The notes beneath the pieces are model-generated. The model ran no database searches. It saw nothing but the letters and a program-made list of their open reading frames with translations, and was not told the DNA's origin. The position numbers were made by a program, and so were the translations under genes. Shown one piece after another: positions 44,516 to 55,100 of a stretch of DNA of 64,000 nucleotides. Source of the stretch: Limnephilus marmoratus (taxonomy: Eukaryota; Arthropoda; Insecta; Trichoptera; Limnephilidae); NCBI GenBank assembly GCA_917880885.1, contig OU862910.1, positions 22,952,710-23,016,709 of the forward strand, given 5' to 3'. Positions within the stretch are counted from its first letter, which is position 1. Each line of letters starts with the position of its first letter.

Positions 44516-44739
44516 GTGATCGATAATCTTTTTTTTTATAATTTCTTTGAATAATAGGAAAAATATATTTAAAAAAAAATAACACTAAAATGATTTATTT
44601 TATTGTTATAAAGTTATTTTTCTCTATAACTCCATTTTAAATGATATAATATTGTTAAAATATGTAAAAAATAATAAAAGAGTTTTTCCAGGTCCATGAG
44701 ATAAGGAAGAAGAAATTCTTCCAAAACTACAATAAATTT

Positions 44740-45195
44740 TTGGGAATGGGTATGGGTACCGCCGCACCGCCCCGGAAACCATTTATCGGATTACCAACAC
44801 CCCTGCCATAGGTCACCCCTAGTGGTTCGCTACGTTTGGAGATTTAGCAGGGGTGGCTGGGTTTATGGGGTGAGGTTTGTGGGGTTAGGTCTTGACGGTG
44901 GATGCATTTGCCCACGGATAGGGAGAAACTAGTTGACGGAGACCTTATAACCTCTCCAGCCGGACTCTCTCGACCTTTCAGCTATTACCGCAGTGGAATT
45001 GATGGAGTCATACGTCCGTCTCTTCTGGGCATATTGACCCCAGATTCCTACCCAGCCCTCATACCTTTTCCTTACCTGAACTTCCTCTCCTTCCTTTTAC
45101 CTTGAAAGACCCTCCACACAGCATCCCCAAAGATGACATTGGTACTAGGGGGAATTACTTTCCTTAGACATCTGTGTGGAGCTAATATATAAAAA
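44740..45195 (+). repeat. Dispersed A-tailed repeat, copy 7 (near full length)
   Basis: Runs from GGAATGGGTATGGGTACCGC through GCTACGTTTGGAGATTTAGC and AACCTCTCCAGCCGGACTCT to GGAGCTAATATATAAAAAA. With the copy at 51800-52235 it best defines the family's 5' side. Confidence 0.65.
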
Positions 45196-45644
45196 ATTAC
45201 AAATCTTATGATTTCACGGGAAATTTTAGTTATGATTTATTAAATAATAGAAAATTAGAAACATCCTTTTTTGGACGCGAAGTCGGCTGTTTACAGAACT
45301 ACTAAAATTATTATGAAATTTCTTGTTGTCCGGAATATTTTGGAGGAGAATAATAGCAGCAAATTCTTTATTCCACAATAATGTGGCAACATTTTAGCTA
45401 GTGTTTTATCCAGATTTATCTATGCAGTGTTCGTTGAAATTCAAATCTCAACGGAAAATTTAAAAAAATTTGACAACTAAATAAAAATTGTCACATAATT
45501 TTGTCAAACTAGTAGTTTAGTGAAGTTGATTGGTTTATTTATGAGTGAAGTTAACGTGCACATTATACATTTATTTAAGGCAGCGAGAGTGCAGTTCACA
45601 GTGGATTTTCCTTTAGTGTAATTTATCAGATGTGAACAAATACA

Positions 45645-46134
45645 ATGTCTCAAACGGGCGTAAAAAACAACACGAAAGTCGCTCCATTGCGAATGTTTGA
45701 ACTCTTGGCCGAAATCCAGGAGATGAAGCAGCGGCAGGAAGACGACGAAAGAGGAAACAGCAGTTCACCGGACCGCTCCTACAGCGATAGCGAGGATCAC
45801 AACCGCGGGTTTTACAACAGTTACAAACCTGATGTCACTTATCCGAGCAGCAGGGCTCCTAAAGAACAATATCTTTCCGATAGCCAATACAATCAAACTT
45901 ATCCCAGTAATAACAGTGCTTCCAAAAGCAAGCTCGGTAAATCTACCGCGGCAACTCCGCTCCAAACACCGAGGAAGTGTAAACAAGGTGGGAGTTTGAT
46001 CAAATCTCACAAACTAAAGACCCCTAGGTCAAGTGCCAAGAAGAAAACTCCACATATGTTTAAAAGCAGTGGTAAAAAAACAACACCTTTCAGAAAGTGC
46101 TTGAATATGGAGGTTGCATTTAAATCAACAAAAT
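45645..46134 (+). CDS. TTK: TTK exon 1
   Basis: Residues 1-163. It starts at the first ATG after a stop-rich leader. [18 protein letters not shown] forms a short helix, followed by a serine-rich stretch and a basic segment with several TP sites ([21 protein letters not shown]) that could be CDK targets. Donor GTAAGT. Confidence 0.85.
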
Positions 46135-49100
46135 GTAAGTATGTTTTTCGTGATTTGATTTTAATACACTGATCTGTTTGCAATTTGATTGGTTTCAGCA
46201 TTGGTAAACATACACCGGGTTCAAGAATGTTATTTCAAAAATTGTCTGAAAAATTGAAACAATAGTGAGTGGCGGCGGTTCGCGCCGCGATCGCGACCGA
46301 AGACCGAGACCAGAGACGGAGACAGGCGACCACAGCGGGTACTTGTTGTTTAGCTTTGTATGGGGGCGACCGAGGCAGGAGACAGAGACGGGAGACAGCA
46401 AGACGGTCGCCGCCCCGGACAAGTAGTGTCTCGCGTCGCGCTTGATAAGTATGTGTGTTTGTTGTAAAAAATGACTGCTTTTTCTGACTAATACTGTGAG
46501 AATCTGATTGAACTGATCAGACAGCATAATATACAATGCACAACTAGATTCCGAAAAAAATTAATTAACTAAATTAACAAATTTAAAAAATTAATAAATT
46601 ATTAATTTTAAAATTAAATTATATTTATTTTCAATGATATTCTTCCTTTTGTAAGCATTGTCTTTTTCAGAAAATTTAATACGTAAACAAGCTGTGTTTT
46701 ATTCAGCCTAAAATAAGTCCTGAACATATTATTGTCAAACAATAGGTGATTCTTCACTAACACCGATAATGATCCTTCTTGGTCTTTAGTTGTATATAAT
46801 TCCTTAATAGGTAATCTTTTTTTAGGTTTGTAATAATAATAATTTAAACAAATTTGCTGCGACTAAACAAACTTAGCCTAAACATAAAAAAAACACATTA
46901 CATACTGTTTGCAAATAAAAAAAATGTAAGTCTTAATATAAGTCTTGATAATAACCGCCTTGAAAGGGCTGATGTTACAAAATATCTTGGCCTTTTCATT
47001 GATTCACAACTCACATGGAATCACCAATTTAAACATGTTCTATCCAAAATTACTCCTATAACTGGTGTTTTATATAGACTTCGCGGGTTACTTCCTCCCT
47101 CTCTATTAAAATCGATTTACCATGCTATGATTCACTCACATCTAATATATCTCGCCGGAATCTGGGGATTTGCTACAAAAAAAATGATTTCAGAAGTCCA
47201 AGTCGTCCAAAATAGAGCCCTGCGAAATATTTTCAGTTTACCTTGGGACACACATGTCAAAGACATCTACAGAAACACCCAAATACTTCCTTTTAATACC
47301 ATTCCCACTTTTGAAATAACTAAAACTATATTACAAGTAATTCAACACTCGGCACATTCCAACACTACACTATATTACAATTGCGACGTACACCAACACA
47401 ACACAAGAAATCATAACAAACTTCATATACCAAAAATCAAATCAACAAAATATGGACTAAGATCCCTAGAATGCATAGCTCACACAAAATATAATCAACT
47501 ACCCAACGAGATCAAATGTGCAAGTCAATGTAAAAAGACCCAAACTAACATGCTCAAACTTCATCTTATTAATGACTTTCTGAAATAATAATGTTGTGTA
47601 TGTCCCCATCATATGTCCATTTAATACATACAGCTATATGTTTCATGTAATGCGTATCATTCCCGCAATGAGTTTATTAACTCCTGGGAGTACAATGCTT
47701 TATATAATATACTATATTCTGTATTGTATACTTTTGATAAATAAAAATAAAATATAAGAACAAATCACCGTCTTCTTCTTCCTCCAATTGTAACTCTACT
47801 TGGGTTTCCATTACAGTGTAAATTAATGACAGTACAACGCAACTGAGTCCATCGACACATCGTAAGACTCTGCGACACTGATACACCTTGGTTACGGTCG
47901 CGGTCTCGGTCTCCGCCCACAGTACATGCAGAAGAGACCGAGACACTTGTCGCGGTCTACTGTCTTCGTCTCGGTCTTCGGTCGCGGTCGCGGCGCGAAC
48001 CGCTGCCTTTAGCGGTCAATTTAATTTTACTTGAAATTTAATTTTATAAAAACTTGAACCGTTGGCATGTGTATCACAATGTTGAGAAATACGAGTAGTA
48101 TGAATACCTTAACTCCATGTTTCTGTTTCATCTTCTAGTTGCTTCTTATAAGTATGTTTTTGGTTATTGCTCATTCGTAAAAAGACATTAATTTATTTAA
48201 CTTCCTGATCGCTGACCCTAAGTTTTCATTGTGGGCCAGCTTATTATATTTTCGTAATAACTTATTAGTTTTTTTGCAAAATTATGTTTTTGTAAATTGT
48301 ACTGCCTTACCGGATAAAAAGTTTATATTTTTGTAAAAATGGTATAACCATAAGCAGGCCGGATTAAACATGTCGGGGCCCCTAGGCAGTGCACGTCTCG
48401 GGGCCCCTTTACCATAGCCCCTAGCCAATGCGTGGCCCCTAGGCAGTGGCCTACACTGCCTTATGGACAATAGGGCCCTACCAGGGCTGGCTTAAACATG
48501 TCGGGACCCCTAGGCAATGCATGTCTCGGGCCTTTTACCCTAGGGGCCCCTACCCGAAGGGGGAAAATGAATGAATGATGTAGGAAAACGAATGGAAAAC
48601 TTTGAACGCGGACCAGCAAATTTTATTTTCGATTTTTTATAGAAAATTTTCATCGTTCATAAAAAAAAATAGAAGGGGGACCTTTATAAAACAATCCATA
48701 TGTGGTGTCATACTCAGGGCAGGATTAAGCATGTCCAGGCCCCCAGGCAATTCTCGGGGCCCCTTTACCATAGGGGCATCTACCCGATGCGGTGCCCCTG
48801 GGCAGTTGCCTATGCTGCCTTATGGATAATACGGCCCTCATATAAATAGTTTCCCCAGAATAGCAATTTATATTCAGAGAAATGATTTTTTGATAGTATC
48901 CAGGATGTGCTGGGGAACAAAAGGTTAATCATCATCTTTGTCCAATACTTTGTAGATAAAGAATATAAAATCATACACCAGAAAAACACTGTTAGTTGTC
49001 GCACCTCCGGTTTATAATATTATGTATCACTGTAACTTAATTATTTTACAGGTTCATTGTTTTCTTCGAGTAAGCCTCCACCACTCAAAAGGCAAAATAC

Positions 49101-52100
49101 AAGTGAAGACCGTGCAGATGGAATCTCCAAGGCCCTCGTACCAGTGCCTGCCATCACCCTAGATGAAGTGTTCGCTTCATCTCTTCACATCACTGATGAC
49201 AAAAATCACCATAACATGGCGGCACCTCACTTAGAAAGGATCAACCCGTTCAAACTCAACACCGCACAAGCCAAGTCTGTAGAAGTGTTTGCCACACCGA
49301 AAAGCTGCAATATGTCATCAAACGTTCTAAAAGGGTCCAGAGAAAATAATTTCATAACACCTCTCAAACCTTCAGATCTGAGTGGCATACACAAGTTTGA
49401 AACGCCATCAACTCAAAATAAAATTATTCCTTACAAAAGTCAACACACACCCCTCGTTCCAATCAATGAAAGGGCTACTCCGTCTTCTCAACAAACCTCA
49501 CACAAGAAAAATGTCCTCTCCGTAAGGGACAAAGAAAACGAAGCCAGCAGAGCAAGCTGGCAGAGAAAAGGATTCAACAAGGGTGATGAAATCAACAGTG
49601 TCAGCCGTACACCCAAACAATTATCATCGGCACTTAAAGAGAACCAGTTTAACATAGTCGAGCCGAACCAATTAATGCATAGTGAAATTAATACAAACAT
49701 TTCAGATCCACCCATGTCCTTAAATAATATCTTGCACAAAGAAGCTCACAGTGAAAACTTTAAGCGCGAGAACCAAAATTCAAAAGATTTTCCATCTAGT
49801 CATTTGCAGTACACATCCGCGAACAAGCAACCTATTATCAGTCAAAATCCGCAGAAAGATCAGATTAATCAAATAGTCAGTAGAAATAATGCGCTGCTAC
49901 AGAGTCATCAAAAAGAGAGAGTTCCCTCTAACAGTTCCATTACAATTTCCGATTATTCTGAACCCGTCAGTATCTTCCCGCCTAAGTCGAATCTGGATGA
50001 AATTCACCAACTGAAGCGGCATGCCAACCCGGCAGACAAAGGCTGTGATCTGGATAGATTACTGGCCAGCAGGAATGCGGAGTACAAATCGACCCCGCAG
50101 AATGCTCCCACATCGGAGAGGTGTCCAAGGTCTCTGGGGCAAGTGTTGCCAAGACAGTTTAGAATTTTGACCCTGAAGGGAATACAGTATACGGTGCTTG
50201 GGAAGATTGGATTTGGCGGGTCCAGTGAAGTATTTAAGGTATGTATATACAGTGAACTTGGTTATAACGATCACGGCAATAGAGAGGTCAAGGCTATAAT
50301 GAGCAATTACCAAATAATGATATTTTAGATCAGACTTTTTTTCGGATACGTTTTAAGATTTCCACGGCCAAAAGTATTTTTGTTATTTGTTTTTGGGGTG
50401 TTATGCCGTGTTGCGCTACCTCCTTTAGCCAACGTTTCGGACAGTGTTGCAGTGTCCATCATCAGGGCAGATCCGGTAGATGTGGTCAAACTGTTTGATA
50501 ATGCCTTCAGAGGACGAAACAGCTGGGGGTTAAAAATTGCAAAAAGTTGGTCACGTAGTTTGGGTACGTTCCCTAATGTCTTTTAAAATGCATCGAAGGG
50601 TAAACCGGGCTCAAAAGTTTTTTTAACCCTTTAGTTGCCGAAAAAATGGAAAAATAGAAAAAAAATAATATTAAAATCGAAATGCTCAGATCGAAAAAAA
50701 TAAGTTTTTTGGGTTCTCTACGTGATGTAGATTCTCCAGTTTCCCGCTTGTACTACGAGTTTCCGGACACTTTGTATAAAAGAAATAAAAAATTAAAATG
50801 GGGTTTTACAAAATAAACTTAATGACAATAAATAAAAGGAATTGAACTGGTTTAAATTATATTCACTATTTATTTATGTACAATTACTTTATGCTTCCTA
50901 AATAAACATAAATAAAAATAAATAAAGTAATATGATTGACATGCGTTTTGGTTGCAGGTCATGAATCCCGAGGACTCTTCGATGTATGCTGTGAAGTGCG
51001 TCAATCTGGCCGTAGACCAGCACGTGGCAGAGGGTTACATCAATGAAATCAAGTTGCTGCAGCGACTGCAGGGATCTGACAGGGTCATCACCATGTATGA
51101 CTAGTAAGTACAATCATCTTTACTATGGAAAATGCTCAATGTGTCATTTTGGAAATATTGAAACGGCCAGCTCTGGCGTAACTACATGCTGCAGTTAGAC
51201 TACTAAAAGAAGCTGCACAGAAGCAAGTTTCTTGCTATGTACAGATTGGGCGGAGCTTGTGAGTGTGTGCTAGCTTTCGTTGGTGATAGTTCTATGCTGG
51301 AACATGAAAAAAGGAAAAGTTCATTTTACACATACAACATTGAAAACAAATGATATTTGGGAAATACGTTTATGAGAGATGGAAAGGCTAAAAAAAGTAG
51401 ACAGAATGCTATAGAAATGAGATCCCTGGGTTTAAGTGTGGTAAAATATTATATCGATATGTCCTAATTAGTCGGGCATCTCCAAATACTAAGTTTTGAG
51501 ATAATGAAGAAAGACATATTCTAATGTTCACCATAAATCAAATATTATTTACACTTGTCTGTGTTTTACATATTAAATAATATGTGATAAAATAACACCG
51601 GGAGGCGTAACGGTGGTACATTAGTACGACATTTAAAATATCCTTCTAGTGACCCAGAAAACATCATTTTGTTTAATTCACTACAAGTTTTTCTGCATTA
51701 TAATTGATTTGGGGTTGTTCATAAGTAAACTGAGATACTATTGTACCAGATAGAGTTTGTAACCATGGACCACTTTTAAATTTTCAAAATAACCACGGCC
51801 CTCTGTCAATTTGGGTGGTGGGAATGGGTATTTCCGCCCCAGGAACCATTTAGTGGATAACATAACACTCAACACCTCTGCCATAGGTCATCTCAAGTGG
51901 TTCGCGATGTTGACTTAGCAGGGGTGCCCGGGTTCATGGGGTGAGGCTTGTCCGGATCTTGGCCATGGATGTGTCTGCCCACCAACTGCTTGGTAGGCCA
52001 AATCAACATGGTTGAGGGAGACATTTTAATCTCTCCAGCAGGACAGTGGGAGGGATGGATTCATATATCTGTCACTCCCGATCATACTGATTCCCAGATT

Positions 52101-55100
52101 CCTACCCAACCCTCATGCCTTTTTCCTTCCCAGAATTTCCTTTCCTAAAAATATCCTCCACTCAGCATCCCCAAAGATGACATAGGCCTTGAGGGGAATT
52201 TTTGCCTCCTGAGAAGTGTGGAGCTAATGTAAAAAAAAAGGGAAACTGTAAGAAAAGAAAGCGACGCTTTTTAAAAATTACAATGTTTAGTTTACAATGT
52301 TAGTAGTAGTTAGTAGGTTATATTAATGCTTTACTAAATTATATCATAACTAGATTAACGAGAAGGATGCTGTTGTTTGGACTCAGCGAGCACGTTAAAT
52401 TGAGGTATCGTTTTGGAAAAGGCAAGGCACATGTCACTTTTGACGTCTGAGTGGTATGCTTGTCCCAAAGAACACCAAAAGTTGCCAAGACTCTTTGTAT
52501 AAAATTCAGCTGGCAATATTGAATTTTGAAATCCACAGTGAGTACGTGGAGAAGCAGCGGATGCTTTATGTGCTGCTGGAGATGGGCGATGTGGATCTGT
52601 CCAGCCTGATGAAGGGATACCGGGCGCGGGAGAGCCGTTTGCCACTGCCCATTCTCGTCTGCTATTGGACCGAAATGCTGTCGGCCGTGCATCACATACA
52701 CCAGCATAGTAAGGACACGTACATACATACAGACCATAATATATATGTACAGTTTGTCAAATAAGAGTAAAAAACTTAGGAGGGCGCCACTGTTCTTCAA
52801 ATGGCAATACTAAAAATATAACTCATGGTGGAAATTAAAAGCTGTGTAACCTACATTTTTATAAAAAATTAAAAAGGCATAAAAGTGAAAGAAATATTTT
52901 TCATTGCAGTATAGATCCCCACTGATCTTAACATTAGAATTGCAAACAGATATATTATTATTATACCTTTGCAATTTTGTGTTAGAATAACAATATTGTG
53001 ATAAAATACACAGTTTAGAAATTGCTCACATTTATTTAATACTAGCTTAAGTACCTATCGTTGCCCGGGCTTTAGATTATATCTATAATTTTAGATCTGA
53101 ATATATTTAACTTATTCAGATCTAAAAATGGTGTAACTAAACTCACCATTAATGATTCTTCCTTTCTACCTACTGTTAAATTCAAATTTATGGTAAATTA
53201 AATGAAAGCAAATCACTTTGTAAAACACCATTTAATCAAATTTATGTCATTAAGTAGGAGGCCGATTTTAAGAACACAAAATGTTTTTACAGTGTTCTAT
53301 ATTTTCAGTGTCATTGCGCTTTAAAATAATATTTGACACTTAAATTGGTGTTGCCAGCCTACAAATTTTGTAGTTCCATTTTTAATTTTTCTACTCTTAA
53401 TTGACACATTATACACACTTTTAGTGAAAAGTGTCCATTTGATCCGCATCGGGAAGGGAAGATCTATATTTTACTCTGGTACTACCTATATTTTACCTGT
53501 GGATAATAGGTCTTTCAAAAGAAGTTTGTTTTGTTCATTAATATATTGAGATCATAATAACTGAATACCATGTCAATAAAGTTTGCTTAAATAAATGTTC
53601 AGTGCGTTAAAGTCCTCTATTCCAAGCCTATTCCTTATTTCTAGACTTATAACTGCTGCTCATGAATCAATAAAGAAACCAGAGCACATTGAATGCATGT
53701 ATCAATCTTTACGTAAGAGCTTTGCTTACTTTTGCTGATGAGGGGGAGGGGGGGGTTTAATAATTGCAAAAAATCTGCTTACGTAATATTTGAACAGCCC
53801 CTAAACCTGTTGAACGTTGGATGGTATTTCGAAAAACCGTGCGAAAATTACCTTGATCAGTCCTAGTCAAATATCGATATAAAAACAAAGCAATTGTTTT
53901 CTTTTTACCAGATAATATATGTTATTATTCATGTATATTTCATAATAATATCATAAGAAGTTTTCCCAGAATAGCTAAGGGAACGTACCCATACTACGTG
54001 ACCCGTTCATCTTCAAAATCTCACGCTTGGTACAAATGAGCGGCGGGGGGCTTAGGTTTTTAGTCACTGGGGGGGTTCAAAATTGCAAAAAGTTGGTCAC
54101 GTAGTATGGGTACGTTTCCTAACTTTAACTAAAAAAAAAAAAAGATTCTCCCATTCGGCAAACCCACGGGCCAGCGACAGTTGAGAGGTTAAAGCAATTT
54201 TGCAGTGCAATCTACATTTTTTTGATGACCTGTACATTATATTATTGAACTGTATCATCTCTGTTTACCTATGTGCAGGCGTCATCCACTCTGACCTGAA
54301 GCCTGCCAATTTCCTGCTGGCACACGGCCGCCTGAAGCTGATAGATTTTGGTATTGCATCGTTTGTCAATGCGGACGCCACCAGCGTCTTCAAGCACTCC
54401 ACGGCCGGCACCTTAAACTACATCAGCCCAGAGGCGCTCAACGTGGACACTGCGGGCCGGGAACCCATGAAGGTTACTTATATCCATTACACCATCAACT
54501 CTATATATGTACCTATTTTTTGCAAATAATTCATTACACATATCTTCCTACTAATATTATAAAGGCGAAAGTTTGTATGGATGTATAGATGTCTGGATGT
54601 ATGTTTTTTACTCTTTCACACAAAAACTACTGAATGGTTTTTAAAAATTCTTTCACTAATAGAAAGCTACGTTGTTTGCGAGATCTATAGGCTATATATA
54701 TATTGGTAAGCTCTGGCGATACGAAAAATCTCTGGCGTTATGAAATTATTTATCATACATTTTCTGTTCCTAACAAAATCGATTTATTGCAAACGTCAGA
54801 AAAAAAGCAAACCAATGTCGCCTTAGAAACGATGTTTTTTTTTTTTTTAATTAGGCAATTCACAATATAAAAAGAGTGCTTTTGTTGGCGTCGTACTTAA
54901 TATCTATCTCTAAAAATGAGTCACCGAAATAAATGTATATAATAAACCCGAACGACTGCACCAAATAATAATTCTTTATTTTTATCTGTTATTTTGTATA
55001 AAATTACCGTTGAGTTCTGGCATTATGAAATTTGTATAAAAAATGCGCACGCGAGCAGTTTGAAAACTGAATGTTTCGGGAATGAATGTGTGGAATGCGT

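Larger units (their letters stand above)
42745..45644. promoter_or_regulatory. Shared 5' region of SMC6 and TTK
   Basis: Between the divergent start codons. No TATA box or known operator can be named. The sequences next to each gene (about 42745-43030 and 45200-45644) are free of recognisable repeats and are the best places to look for core promoters. Everything between is a tandem-duplicated block, a hAT MITE, an inverted-repeat element and an A-tailed repeat. Confidence 0.4.

Noticed and set aside
45645..46172. N-terminal TPR domain in TTK
   Set aside because: Vertebrate TTK has a TPR region, but residues 1-163 here are polar and low in complexity, and no TPR pattern is visible.
54841..55060. 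Possible separate gene in TTK intron 5
   Set aside because: Only Helitron-like sequence is present; no Rep or helicase motif.
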